A stretch of DNA of 36,351 bases from Corallococcus carmarthensis (lineage in GTDB: Bacteria > Myxococcota > Myxococcia > Myxococcales > Myxococcaceae), in the NCBI RefSeq assembly GCF_003611695.1, contig NZ_RAWE01000083.1, positions 1 to 36,351 of the forward strand. The letters are read 5' to 3'. The translations under genes and the position numbers were made by a program. This document shows positions 25,401 through 33,792 of the stretch, piece by piece (the first letter of the stretch is position 1; each line of letters begins with the position of its first letter). Below the pieces are notes generated by a model, which worked only from the letters and a program-made list of their open reading frames with translations, made no database searches and was not told the DNA's origin.

Positions 25401-28400
25401 CGCTCCCGCCTCGAAGCCGAGGCTCGTCGCCATCTGCTTCTCCACGCCCTCGTGGAAGGCGGTGGTGTTCGCCACGTCATGGCCGAAGGCGGACGCGCTC
25501 TGGAAGGCCACCTGCCGGGCTCCCTGAAGCAGCGCCGCGTAGTCCATGCCCTGCATGTCCACGGACGGCCCCATCGCCGGCCGCAGCAGCATGCGGAGCT
25601 CCGCGTGCGCTCCATCCCGGCGGCTCAGCCCCCCGAAGGTCCAGCCCTCCGGAATCCGGTTCGCCGTGGTGAGCGCATCACCCGAGGCCGTGACGTACTC
25701 GATGGACTCCCGCACCGCCCCCTGTGAGCCATCCACCAGCATGGACAGTTGGAAGGATCCAGGCTTCGTCGCCGTGGCGTACTGATAGCCATAGGTCTGC
25801 TTGGGATTGAGCTCGGAACCGCCCAGGCTGTCCCATTCGCTGCTCAGCCGCTCCTGCCCGTCGTAACGGAAGTAGCGCCGGTAGGGCGTCCCGCCCCGAT
25901 TCACCTCCAACGTCAGCACCGCGTCCGTCAGCGGATCGCGGTCCACCACCCGCGTCACGAACCCATCCGGCGCCGCCGTGCGCTGGAGCTGCCGCCGGAC
26001 CGCGTCGTGGTGGAAATACGCCGTCCCCTTGCCCGGAACGGTGATGGACGCCAGCGACGCGTCCGGGTTGTACGCCACCTCCTGCAGCGTCAGCGTCTGG
26101 CCGCCCGCCACGCTGCGCACGGCCGTGACGAGCCCGCGTGAGTCGCGCTCCACCACCCCCTCATGGCGGAAGTCCATCCAGGGCTGCAGCGCATGCTGCC
26201 CCGTCAGCACCGTCCCGCTCTCCAGGCAGTGCAGCGCCGAGCCCAGCCCGGGCACCGACGCCCGCGTCCGCTCCGTGGTCACCGTTCCCTGCGCGGTCGT
26301 CGTCACCACCCGCGACGGGCAGACGTCCGCCGTGTAGGCCTCGTATTCGGTGGACTCCGAGACCCGCTGGATGTCCTCCGTGGAGCGCCAGCCCTGTTCC
26401 TGCGTCCGCGGCCGCTTCCAGGACACGCCCGCGAGTGACGCGTCCTCGTACTGGAGCACGGAGAACGTCTCCACCCGGGGCGCCTTGTCATCGTGCACGC
26501 GCGAGGACACCAGCAGGCCCGCGTTGTCGTCCTCGTTGAGGAAGGACATCTCCTCCAGGACGTGCGCGCCCTCACGAGACACCTGGCCGTAGCCCAGCAG
26601 GAACCTCCCCACCGAGTGCATCACCGGCTGCTCGTAGGTGTACCGGTAGGTCCTGGCTTCCTCCCCGCTGGCCCGCACCGTCAGGGTGTCCAGCACCGGC
26701 TGGCGAGCCCCCTGGTGAAGGGCCACGGGACTGCGGGCGTAGGTGAGCTCCAGCCGCGTTCCCTTGCCGTCATCCGCGGACTTCAGGAGCCCCGTCCCCG
26801 GGCGGTTCAGCGCCACGGAGCGGGCAAAGCCATTCTCCACGAAGAACAGCTCCGTGTTGCCCGTGCCCTCGAAGTCTTGCGCGACCGGGAAGCTGGAGTT
26901 CCAGGTCAGCAGCTCCAGCGCCGGGACGGGCACCTGCACCAGCCGCGTCCCGTCGTTCACCAGCAGCAGCGCCCCGTAGTAGCTGCCCGCGATGATGTCC
27001 TTCAGGCCGTCGTTGTTGACGTCCGTGAAGCTCAGCTCGAAGCCCGCGAGCGACACCTGCATGCCGTCCGGAAAGCGTGCTTCGTAGATGCGCGGCTCCG
27101 GCTCGAACTGGAACTGGCCCTTGCCCTCGTAGACGAAGAGGTCGTTGCCGTAGCGCACCACCAGGTCCGCGACGCTGTCCCCGTTGAAGTCATGCACCCA
27201 GGTGGCCTGGGGATAGACCTGCAGGTTCAGCGTGCCCGTCACCGGGACGTCCGCGAACGTGTAGCTCGTGGCCGTGCTCTGGTTGGGCAACACGCGATAG
27301 CCACCCGGATACACGTCAAGCAGGTCGGGCCGCTCGTCGCGGTTCAGGTCCACCAGGCGCGTGTTCGCGCCGGGGATCCAGTAGTCGTCGATCCAGCCCT
27401 GGTGCACCGGGTGCCCGTCCCGCTCGCACACCAGCAGTTCCGTCTTCGCCAGGTACGCGTTCCAGCCGAGCGACACCACCTGGTGGCTGTCCTCCTGGGG
27501 CCGCATCTTCGCGAGCATCCGGGGCAGGTTGTACGCCGAGGCCTCCGGCCGGCACTCGAAGCGCGCATCCGGCGCGAGCGCGGGCAGCGGCTCGAAGGTG
27601 TACCCCCCTGGCCCCTGACGGATGAGGCTGAAGTCCGCGCGGTGCTCCAGGTCCACCAGCCCGTCCTCGCCGTCGTCCAGCGGCGTGGATTCCGAGGGCA
27701 GGGCCACCCCTTCGGAGTACGCCAGCATCACGCTGTCGAACTTGGGAATGGCGCGCGCGGCCGCGGTCGGAAGGAAGTCCGCCGCGCTCTCATACGCGTA
27801 CGTCACCACCGGTGTGGACTCGCCCGACGCATGCGTCCGCTGCACGGACTCCAGTTGGAAGGCGGGGCCCAGCGGGTCCTGGCGGTAGCCCAGCGCATGG
27901 CTCCAGCGCAGCGCGAACTGTCCCGTCACCGCGTCCTTGCTGCGCACCTCCACGCGCGACACGCGCCGGTCCAGCCGCAGCGCCTGACCGGAGCGCCAGT
28001 CCACGAAGGGCGTCGCCACCGGCTCATGGATGAAATCCACGCGCTCCTGGAAGTCGTCCCCCAGACCTCCGTAAAGGGCCGCCGTCAGGAAAAGGCGTCC
28101 GGAGTCATTCGCGGTCCACGTGAGCTGCGTCTTGTGTCCGGTGACGTCCGCCACCTGCGTGAGGTGCCACGCGTAGGTGCCGCGCACCGTCGACACGCGG
28201 GCACTGCCGCCGAAGGTCCAGCGGCTGCCGTCCGGGAGCACGGCCACCAGCGTGTCGCCCTGCTCCTGCATGCGCACGTGGCCCTTGAGGCCCACGGGGT
28301 ACCACCACCCGTCCGTGCCCTTCACCATGCGGCCCCAGGGCCCGGTGAGGTCATCGGTCGCGTAATCCAACTCACCCAGGACCCGCGTGCGCGTCACCGC

Positions 28401-28694
28401 CAGCGACACGCCCCAGCCCTGGCCCCATTCCCCGATGCCTGCTTCCGGTGAGTAGGTGGGAAAGACTCCAGCCTGGAGGACGCCGCGCTCCGAGGGAGCG
28501 GCGAACGTGGAGGCCAGGCTGAAGCCGCCCCGGCTCACGTCCGCGGGCCCCAGGTCGGTGGCCGCGTACTGTCCCGCCAGGCTCCCGCGCGTGGGCGCAC
28601 CCAATTGCGGCGCCTGCACCAGCGCATCATTGAAGGGCTGGGCGAACACCTGCCCACACCACAACCCGGCCATCAAAGCCAACATGCTTCGCAT
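22500..28694 (-). CDS. SpvB/TcB-like RHS polymorphic toxin with Hint domain and ADP-ribosyltransferase-like tip
   Basis: The protein has 2064 residues from ATG 28694 (ATG 28685 is an alternative). The signal peptide MRSMLALMAGLWCGQVFA-QP implies Sec export. Residues about 25-330 are SpvB-like (GAPTRGSLAGQYAATDLGPA, GWGVSLAVTRTRVLGELDYA). About 440-620 hold FG-GAP propeller repeats (LVDLNRDERPDLLDV, WVHDFNGDSVADLVVRYGND), as in Tc-toxin B subunits. About 630-1560 include the TcdB-middle-like region and many RHS/YD repeats that should form a closed shell. About 1557-1659 are the RHS core (GVIRMGVRDYDATLGQFLTP and TGFTDPSG). A hydrophobic linker, a Hint domain (1805-1942) and a 122-residue toxic tip follow. 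A hairpin separates it from the PA14 lipoprotein gene upstream; an immunity gene follows within 13 bp. Confidence 0.93.
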   Translation of the reverse strand: MRSMLALMAGLWCGQVFAQPFNDALVQAPQLGAPTRGSLAGQYAATDLGPADVSRGGFSLASTFAAPSERGVLQAGVFPTYSPEAGIGEWGQGWGVSLAVTRTRVLGELDYATDDLTGPWGRMVKGTDGWWYPVGLKGHVRMQEQGDTLVAVLPDGSRWTFGGSARVSTVRGTYAWHLTQVADVTGHKTQLTWTANDSGRLFLTAALYGGLGDDFQERVDFIHEPVATPFVDWRSGQALRLDRRVSRVEVRSKDAVTGQFALRWSHALGYRQDPLGPAFQLESVQRTHASGESTPVVTYAYESAADFLPTAAARAIPKFDSVMLAYSEGVALPSESTPLDDGEDGLVDLEHRADFSLIRQGPGGYTFEPLPALAPDARFECRPEASAYNLPRMLAKMRPQEDSHQVVSLGWNAYLAKTELLVCERDGHPVHQGWIDDYWIPGANTRLVDLNRDERPDLLDVYPGGYRVLPNQSTATSYTFADVPVTGTLNLQVYPQATWVHDFNGDSVADLVVRYGNDLFVYEGKGQFQFEPEPRIYEARFPDGMQVSLAGFELSFTDVNNDGLKDIIAGSYYGALLLVNDGTRLVQVPVPALELLTWNSSFPVAQDFEGTGNTELFFVENGFARSVALNRPGTGLLKSADDGKGTRLELTYARSPVALHQGARQPVLDTLTVRASGEEARTYRYTYEQPVMHSVGRFLLGYGQVSREGAHVLEEMSFLNEDDNAGLLVSSRVHDDKAPRVETFSVLQYEDASLAGVSWKRPRTQEQGWRSTEDIQRVSESTEYEAYTADVCPSRVVTTTAQGTVTTERTRASVPGLGSALHCLESGTVLTGQHALQPWMDFRHEGVVERDSRGLVTAVRSVAGGQTLTLQEVAYNPDASLASITVPGKGTAYFHHDAVRRQLQRTAAPDGFVTRVVDRDPLTDAVLTLEVNRGGTPYRRYFRYDGQERLSSEWDSLGGSELNPKQTYGYQYATATKPGSFQLSMLVDGSQGAVRESIEYVTASGDALTTANRIPEGWTFGGLSRRDGAHAELRMLLRPAMGPSVDMQGMDYAALLQGARQVAFQSASAFGHDVANTTAFHEGVEKQMATSLGFEAGALTQTAVENGTFTASRTLDAAKRVLFQEDEAHTRYGYHYDASGRLREVVMPDGATHHVEFDGHGRVSRLVRQGIATVEYAYDATTGQLTQKRFLSPAGVAQRQMSFEYDSLGRASKETHSASGVGAQVYRYFHDGSSPSSGPQLDQKGMLTAVSGDGYVKTFTYREDGKLTSRTLELTGWRTIQSQLAYNDAGDVSSTTTVVKHANGAVLSSDTQAYKLDAYGRLHEAWLGTGATAPAPWASLAYDGEGRVSSVDFTGGTHVGFGYDAFTRRRVTQTQSTATWSTATAQRFNARGLVESEDFTVGSQVWQRDYAYSAQGFLTQAQDAHDSYAYGYAPEGLPTSIEENGTSRAVTRTGNTLTAGNVTYTFDALGRAATKGDLELTYGANGHVATATRGTTQWHFLYDETGQRILKREGTVPVAAYLEAGEYLDATGLTLPVHFAGQLVGVIQQGVFKPLAADTRGTLLTDTAGAPFVASPYGNRASHPDVSAAIEFVQKGYDADLGVIRMGVRDYDATLGQFLTPDGLFLESPEMCLGSPGECNLYSYARGNPTGFTDPSGRCAVSQEKGFDCMAQPLAQGAALDHMAMQEWSHGNYGTATAAGVLSVLNGAIVVSAYIGQGFVDIGNGTYVATSGFWEGDYDKALNGSVQTLFAFTLARMGQSSAAMSAELSMEGRVASGMRAANAAAKPESMRTLTDAELASVKGGCFVAGTVVLTSEGPRPIESVAVGDQVWAWDEETQVPGWHPVTRTFIKPHRAVLRVEVVASDGTVETLGTTAEHPFWVQGQGWTKAQDLEVGDALVTAGGVGVRVQALAQSAQSETVYNLEVEQAHTYFVGTLGTWVHNTSVYSGGVPPAPNSGMARVSRWMSEAEYKAMQATGKVQESFTGTTYVAYPANPQAYMSQARPGSFYVEFDVPMSTIKPTQQGWARIIGPKTPEGRLAAQKGLPLPVIPDAENIFHAATKLFF
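22503..22868 (-). other. C-terminal toxin domain, TreTu-like ADP-ribosyltransferase
   Basis: These are the last 122 residues of the RHS protein, just after the Hint Asn. A flexible linker (TSVYSGGVPPAPNSG) leads into MARVSRWMSEAEYKAMQATG, then TTYVAYPANPQAYMSQARPG and SFYVEFDVPMSTIKP. The RVSRW arginine, the polar TT-Y-V segment and the Glu of YVEFDVP fit the R-S-E layout of ADP-ribosyltransferases. The RVSRWMSEAEY start is what I recall of the TreTu toxin family, which ADP-ribosylates elongation factor Tu and blocks translation. The paired TriTu-like immunity gene supports this. The catalytic residues are assigned by eye only. Confidence 0.72.
22869..23282 (-). other. Hint (intein-like) self-cleavage domain inside the RHS toxin
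   Basis: It runs from Cys1805 in GGCFVAGTVVLTSEGPRPIE to Asn1942 in TYFVGTLGTWVHN, 138 residues. The opening Cys, the GDQVWAWDE strand, the block-B TAEHPFWVQGQGW and the final His-Asn are the hallmarks of Hint/intein autoprocessing domains. The next residue is Thr. In polymorphic toxins this domain cuts the polypeptide and frees the C-terminal toxin. All key residues appear intact. Confidence 0.85.
23717..24024 (-). other. RHS repeat-associated core domain
   Basis: This is the conserved plug of RHS proteins that precedes the variable tip: RGTLLTDTAGAPFVASPYGN, then EFVQKGYDADLGVIRMGVRD and YDATLGQFLTPDGLFLESPE, then NLYSYARGNPTGFTDPSGR. In other RHS proteins it is followed directly by the toxin; here about 145 residues with a hydrophobic stretch (VLSVLNGAIVVSAYIGQGF) and the Hint domain intervene. 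Confidence 0.88.
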
Positions 28695-28736
28695 GACGAA
28701 ATCCCATGAATAAAGTAAAGACAGACACTGAAAGAA

Positions 28737-28770
28737 GGCCCCGCCCGGGCTGCACCCACCGGACGGGGCC
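28737..28770 (-). terminator. Strong hairpin between the PA14 lipoprotein and RHS toxin genes
   Basis: Read on the minus strand, GGCCCCGTCCGG pairs with CCGGGCGGGGCC (12 bp with one U-G pair, loop of 10) and is followed by TTCTTTCAGTG and TTTACTTTATT. This has the form of an intrinsic terminator. It starts about 32 bp after the lipoprotein stop and ends about 42 bp before the toxin start. It would limit toxin expression to readthrough unless a promoter lies in the short gap. Confidence 0.75.
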
Positions 28771-28802
28771 ATGGACCGCTGTGACTGTGTTTCAGAGGCT
28801 GA

Positions 28803-31800
28803 TTACTGGCAGCGCGCCACGCCTGGCGGCTTGATGCTGGAGGCTTCCTGCTTCGTCTCCACCCGGAAGACCACCAGCAGTTCCTGGATCTTGGCCAAAG
28901 GGCTGTTCGGGTTGATGGTGTTGGGCGAAGGCGGCACGTACATCTCCCGGAACGCGTCCAGGTTCACGTGGTAGGTGGTGAAGGGCGACAGGCCCTGCGC
29001 CACCACCGACGCGTTCAGGTAGTTCTCCAGCTTGGTGGCTGGTAGCCCCAGCGGATCCTGGAGGTTTCCGAACATCATCTGCACGGCAGGCGTCAGGTAG
29101 GACGCCGTGTTGAAATCGTACTGATACAGGGAGGACGCCGTCGGGAAGCGCATCGTCGGCGTCATGCCCACGGGAAGCGTGTACGGATCGTAGGGCGTCC
29201 CGCTTGGCAGGATCCCATAGAGCACCATGGTCCGGATGATGGGCGTCAGCTGGTTGCACGGCAGCAACTTCTGGCCACCCGACAGGCTGTAGATGTGTTC
29301 CGGCGTGAGGGTCAGCGTCGGGTTGCGGTTCGCCAGGATGTCGTCCCAGACCGACTTCGCCAGCGCGGGGTCCACCTTCCGGTAGATCGTGGAAGGCGTT
29401 ACTCCCGGCTTCGGAATGCTGACGATGACGTCCAGCACCTGGCTCGACGGACCGATGATCCGCGTCGCCGCCAGACGCGTCTCCACGGCCCTCGCCGCGT
29501 CCTTCGCCGCCTGCGCCAGCAGGCTGATGTCCGTGTTCGTCGACGTGGGGTCGATCGCCGTGAGCGCCTCCAGCAGGCTGCGCTCCGAGGACGTGAAGTT
29601 CGTCAGCGTCTCCGGATGCATCAGCCGGATGGTGGGAGCCAGCCACTGCCCCATGACCTCGTCCAGGGCCTCCAGCTGCGCCCGCATGAACGTGCCATCC
29701 AGGTTCCGCAGGGCCCACACCGGGACCAGCGCGAGGAGCCGGGACTGGCCCTCCGTGCTCTCCCGTTCGGTCGCCAGCGCGTGATTCTCCAGCGCCGCCT
29801 GCCGCAGCTGCCGCTCGATGCTGATGAGCTCCACCTCACGCTCCACGTCGGTGAGCGCCTTCTCCACCCACGTTCCAAAGAGCGTGCGGAGGTTTTCCGG
29901 ATAGGCGTTCAGGCTGGTGCAGTTGCAGCGCTGGTACACCTCGTTGAAGGCCTGGGTGCGCAGGCTGTTGATCTGGTTCGGCAGCAACCGGCCCTGGGCC
30001 GCGTAGGACCGGCCCACCTGCTTCACCTGCTCCAGCCCGGCGACCATCGCGGTGGTGACGAGCGTGGCTTCGTTCGTGAGCGGGCTCAGCTGCGCGATGC
30101 GGACGTCCAGCTGGGAGTCTCCCACCCAGGAAGCACACTGCGCGGTCTCCCCGGTGGCCTCGATGGCGGCGTCGTTGACGACCACGTAGAAGTCCGACTC
30201 CGCGGTCACCAGCACGGCCTTGGACGGAGACTGGAGCACCCGCACCGACCGGACGTTGGGACGGTTTGTCTGTCCCCGCACCATCTCCACCAGGAGCAGG
30301 CTGCCCACGGGCTCGTCCGGGAACGGCGCCTTGGGAGACCTCAGGCCACGCGCCACGGAGAAGGTCGAGGTCTTGTTGCTCCCACTGGAATCCGTCTGGT
30401 TCCAGGTCCGGTTCCACGTGGTCCCGGTCTCGCTCGACATGCAGCTGTTCACGCCCCCGAGGCCAATGCCATAGATGGAGAGATTGAAGCCGCCACAGAA
30501 CGAATCCGTATTCGTCGCGTTGGAGAAGTTGCCCCGCGAGTCCAGGGTTTCCACTGACTTCGCGGTGTAGGTGCCCGCGGCTTCCACCACGCTGAACCCT
30601 TCTGGCCCCGTCATGATGGGGGACTGCCCGTTCCGCACCTTGACCAGGCTGCCATTGGGGCCCCCCGTCAAACCCAACGCGCAGGTCGGAGACCACGCTC
30701 CACCCACCTGGACGACGAGCTGGCTTCCCACGGAGGGCGAGACCTTGAAGACACCGCCCTGCCCGTTGGGATTCCGTTCCGCCAGGCCAATGACATCCGC
30801 GGCATCCGCGCCCTTGCGACCCTTGTTGTGGACGGCCAGGGAGTACTCGGCCTTCAGCAGGGTCTGTCCCTGCTCCGCGATGACCGGGAAGAGGGCCTCG
30901 AAGCCATCCATGAAGTCACCCATGCGGGCCTCCTCCACCGCCTGGCTCGTCCGCAGACCGTTGAGGTCCCGGTTGAGGGTCTTCACCTGCTCGCCCAGGA
31001 TGAGGAGCTTGTTGTCGAGGCTGGCCTGGCCGTTCTGGCTCTGCATCTGCCCCAGCAGCCCCTGGACCGCCGCCAGCCGGCCCGCGTTATACGCCGTCAC
31101 GCTCCCGTCGAGCTGCTGGAGGGTGGCGTTGAGCTGCGCGAGGATGTCCTCCTGCTTCTGCCGGTTGAGACCCACCTTGAGGGTGTGGTCATCCTGCGCG
31201 GTGAAGAGTCCATTGGCCGCGTAGCCGGTGCTGCGGGCCTTCGCGTCCCGGAGCATGGCCGTCAGGCCCATGGCGGAACCGGAGACCGGGTGGGTGTAGA
31301 GGGCGTCAGCGGTATAGGCGCCGGCCTGCAGCCCCAGCGCGTCCTCCACGGCCGTGCGGAAGGCCCCATGGCTCCCGCTCAGCTCCGAGAAGACCGACGT
31401 CCAGTCCGCGGAGACATGGACCGCCGAGGAGAGGCTCTGGTTGAAGGCCTGCGCGTCGTCGAGGTGCGCCAGGATGTTCCACAGCTCGCTCGTCTTCGTC
31501 GAGCGGGTGGCACAGGGCACGAACCGGCAGCCCATGTCATGCAGACGGCTCACCTCCAGCAGCCGTTCGTTCAGTCCCCGGAGCGAGTCCTCCAGGAGAT
31601 ACAGGAGCGGCGCACCCGTCAGTGGCGGATCCGACTCTCCGAAAGCCGCGAGCAGCACCTGGCGGTCCGCCACGAACCCATCCGTGAGGATCTTCGTGCG
31701 AACGATCTTGGCGTCCGCATCCGTGGCCGCCGTGAGTCCCAGGTCGTCCTTGATCCAGGCGCCCATCCAGAACGCCTTCATCACCTGGCTGGCCTCGGTC

Positions 31801-33785
31801 ATGAGCTCCGCCGGCGGCGGGCTGTTCGACGGGAAGGAGGCACGCACTCCCCAGTACCAGTGATGGATGGCGGCGAGCTTCTCGCGCAGCTCCTGGATGC
31901 GGGCCTCGCTTCCCAGCGTCGTCGTCATCTCGGGCAGGCCCTTGAGCAGCAGCCGGGTGTTGATGTCTCGGAAGGCAGCCCGATACGCCGGGACGTCACA
32001 GCGGGAGGCGTCCAGCTCGCTGATCCACTGGGAGGTGGGGGTGCAGACGGAGGCGAGGCTTCCGGCCGCCGCCTTGGAGACGTTCGCATCCAACAGTCGC
32101 TGGCAGCGGGCCAGCATGGCCTGGACGTTGCTCGCCTCGGGGCAGCTTGCCTCGAGTTCGGGCAGCCCCGCGTTCGAGGCGCAGGTGTCGGAGGTGAAAT
32201 TCTCGCTGTCGAAGTACTCTCCCAACAGGCCCTGACGCTGCTGGTCCGGCGTGAAGAGATTTGCGGAGGGGATGACCTTGATCGCGGTCTCGCCGGGCGG
32301 CTGCCACTTCAGGTGCACTTCCGCCGGCCCATAGCCGTCTTGATATTCCAGCTTCACGGCGTGGCGTCCCGCGCTCAGGGGGAGGCTCGCCTGGAACCAG
32401 GGGGCTCCCTGATAGCTGAACCGGTCCAACACCAGCTGACCGTCCACCCAGAGGCGGAGGCTTTCATTGCCCTGCTCCTGGAAGAGGTACGTGCCTGCCT
32501 GGGGGGCGTCCACGAACCCCGTCCACCGCACCGAGAAGGTGTTGGGCGACATGGAAGCGAACGGCGCACCCTCGCCCCAGGCGAAGTCGACGGTCGGGTC
32601 CTCGCGGAAGACGTGATTGGCGTCTGACTGGCTCAAGAACAGCGACACCACGCGGTCCTTGCGCGTCGCGAACCCACCGGCACGGTCTGTCTTGTTGAAG
32701 GAAGCATCATCGGCGTGCAGTTCGAAGAGCAGCTTGAGCGCGTTGATGAGCTCGAACTTCAGGGCCGGTCCGTCCACCCCCGCTGGGACAGGCGCGTCCA
32801 GTTGGTCCACCAGGAGGGTGTACTTGGTGTCCACCGCCGAGAAGGCGGTGTCCTCCGCCGTGAGACAGCGGGGACGGTTCGGGTAGGAGCCTGAGCGGAT
32901 GTCCGCCTCCAGCTCGAAGTTTTCCTTCAGGTCGGCCAGGGAGATGCCCGGAGCCGAGTACTTCAAGCCCTTCCCGGGCTCCGCGTCACACGTGGCCGGG
33001 TCCGGCTCCATGCCGTGCGAGGGATCGCGGCAGTAGGTGTATTTCGGACGGCTGGGGTCCGGGCAAAGCACATCCTGCTTGCCGCACTCCGGATGCTGCC
33101 CGTGCAGGCCTTGCGTCACCACGTTTCCGATGGTGATGGTGCAGGCCTCCGTCCACGGCGTCACCGTGACAGAGGAGCTCCAGCCGCTGCCGCTAGACTG
33201 GGTGGTCCGGGGCGTTCCCAGGATGCGATTGCCGGCCGGGACGGCCGACACGATGTACAACTTGAACTTGGGATCTTCCAACGAGACCTGGGTGCCTTCC
33301 AGCTTCCGGGTCTTGAGCTCGTCGATCAACTGCTCGGCGCGAAGCTGGCAGGACTCGAGGTAGGTCGACGACGCGCTGTCGACGCAGGGAGGCTTGTTGG
33401 AATAGTCGCAATACGTCCTGGCTTCGTTCTGCCCCTTGGACCTCTGGTCTGAGTAGATGACCGTCGCTCGAATGGTGTAGTCGCAGGTCTTATCGACCTG
33501 ACAGACCTTGTCGTAGTAGCCGTCCCCAGGGCACGCCGACGTGTTGCTCAGCTTGAAGCACTCGTCGCGGTACGCCCAGGGACCTGAGCAGACCATGTCC
33601 GGGCCCATCGGCGCGTTGGGCTGCTCCTCCAGGGGCACGGTCGGCCGGCAATTGGCGCCGTTCAGGGCCTGTTCCATCACCGCAGGGCTCGCCTGGGACG
33701 TTGCTTCCTCCTCGGAAGCACTTCCACATGCAGCCAGGAGTGCTGAGATTCCCAGCACCCAGACTCTTGAATATCTTCGCTTCAT
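28803..33785 (-). CDS. Very large PA14-domain lipoprotein, probable toxin partner
   Basis: The protein has 1660 residues from ATG 33785; no strong ribosome-binding site is seen, but the signal MKRRYSRVWVLGISALLAAC with a lipobox Cys20 fixes the start. The N-terminal 340 residues are Cys-rich (CSGPWAYRDECFKLSNTSAC). About residues 395-500 are a PA14 domain (FSVRWTGFVDAPQAGTYLFQ, LRLWVDGQLVLDRFSYQG, AGRHAVKLEYQDGYGPAEVH), a carbohydrate-binding module of toxins and adhesins. After it, QGLLGEYFDSENF looks like the start of a second PA14 that is cut short. The rest is mostly helical, with long coiled-coil-like stretches (ILAQLNATLQQLDGSVTAYN, GEQVKTLNRDLNGLRTSQAV, REVELISIERQLRQAALENH) around a beta-rich part. 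Position and size suggest a surface partner for the downstream SpvB/RHS protein, perhaps like a TcA subunit; that is inference. Confidence 0.85.
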   Translation of the reverse strand: MKRRYSRVWVLGISALLAACGSASEEEATSQASPAVMEQALNGANCRPTVPLEEQPNAPMGPDMVCSGPWAYRDECFKLSNTSACPGDGYYDKVCQVDKTCDYTIRATVIYSDQRSKGQNEARTYCDYSNKPPCVDSASSTYLESCQLRAEQLIDELKTRKLEGTQVSLEDPKFKLYIVSAVPAGNRILGTPRTTQSSGSGWSSSVTVTPWTEACTITIGNVVTQGLHGQHPECGKQDVLCPDPSRPKYTYCRDPSHGMEPDPATCDAEPGKGLKYSAPGISLADLKENFELEADIRSGSYPNRPRCLTAEDTAFSAVDTKYTLLVDQLDAPVPAGVDGPALKFELINALKLLFELHADDASFNKTDRAGGFATRKDRVVSLFLSQSDANHVFREDPTVDFAWGEGAPFASMSPNTFSVRWTGFVDAPQAGTYLFQEQGNESLRLWVDGQLVLDRFSYQGAPWFQASLPLSAGRHAVKLEYQDGYGPAEVHLKWQPPGETAIKVIPSANLFTPDQQRQGLLGEYFDSENFTSDTCASNAGLPELEASCPEASNVQAMLARCQRLLDANVSKAAAGSLASVCTPTSQWISELDASRCDVPAYRAAFRDINTRLLLKGLPEMTTTLGSEARIQELREKLAAIHHWYWGVRASFPSNSPPPAELMTEASQVMKAFWMGAWIKDDLGLTAATDADAKIVRTKILTDGFVADRQVLLAAFGESDPPLTGAPLLYLLEDSLRGLNERLLEVSRLHDMGCRFVPCATRSTKTSELWNILAHLDDAQAFNQSLSSAVHVSADWTSVFSELSGSHGAFRTAVEDALGLQAGAYTADALYTHPVSGSAMGLTAMLRDAKARSTGYAANGLFTAQDDHTLKVGLNRQKQEDILAQLNATLQQLDGSVTAYNAGRLAAVQGLLGQMQSQNGQASLDNKLLILGEQVKTLNRDLNGLRTSQAVEEARMGDFMDGFEALFPVIAEQGQTLLKAEYSLAVHNKGRKGADAADVIGLAERNPNGQGGVFKVSPSVGSQLVVQVGGAWSPTCALGLTGGPNGSLVKVRNGQSPIMTGPEGFSVVEAAGTYTAKSVETLDSRGNFSNATNTDSFCGGFNLSIYGIGLGGVNSCMSSETGTTWNRTWNQTDSSGSNKTSTFSVARGLRSPKAPFPDEPVGSLLLVEMVRGQTNRPNVRSVRVLQSPSKAVLVTAESDFYVVVNDAAIEATGETAQCASWVGDSQLDVRIAQLSPLTNEATLVTTAMVAGLEQVKQVGRSYAAQGRLLPNQINSLRTQAFNEVYQRCNCTSLNAYPENLRTLFGTWVEKALTDVEREVELISIERQLRQAALENHALATERESTEGQSRLLALVPVWALRNLDGTFMRAQLEALDEVMGQWLAPTIRLMHPETLTNFTSSERSLLEALTAIDPTSTNTDISLLAQAAKDAARAVETRLAATRIIGPSSQVLDVIVSIPKPGVTPSTIYRKVDPALAKSVWDDILANRNPTLTLTPEHIYSLSGGQKLLPCNQLTPIIRTMVLYGILPSGTPYDPYTLPVGMTPTMRFPTASSLYQYDFNTASYLTPAVQMMFGNLQDPLGLPATKLENYLNASVVAQGLSPFTTYHVNLDAFREMYVPPSPNTINPNSPLAKIQELLVVFRVETKQEASSIKPPGVARCQ

Positions 33786-33792
33786 TGAATGG

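Noticed and set aside
26493..28451. Long plus-strand open frame (about 650 codons) opposite the RHS toxin
   Set aside because: It is antisense to a protein with clear SpvB and FG-GAP motifs, and its translation is Arg/His/Val-rich with no domain. Such frames are common opposite high-GC genes.
28694..28772. Longer start for the RHS toxin (26 more residues from 28772)
   Set aside because: The extra codons run through the terminator hairpin, and the signal peptide begins naturally at 28694.
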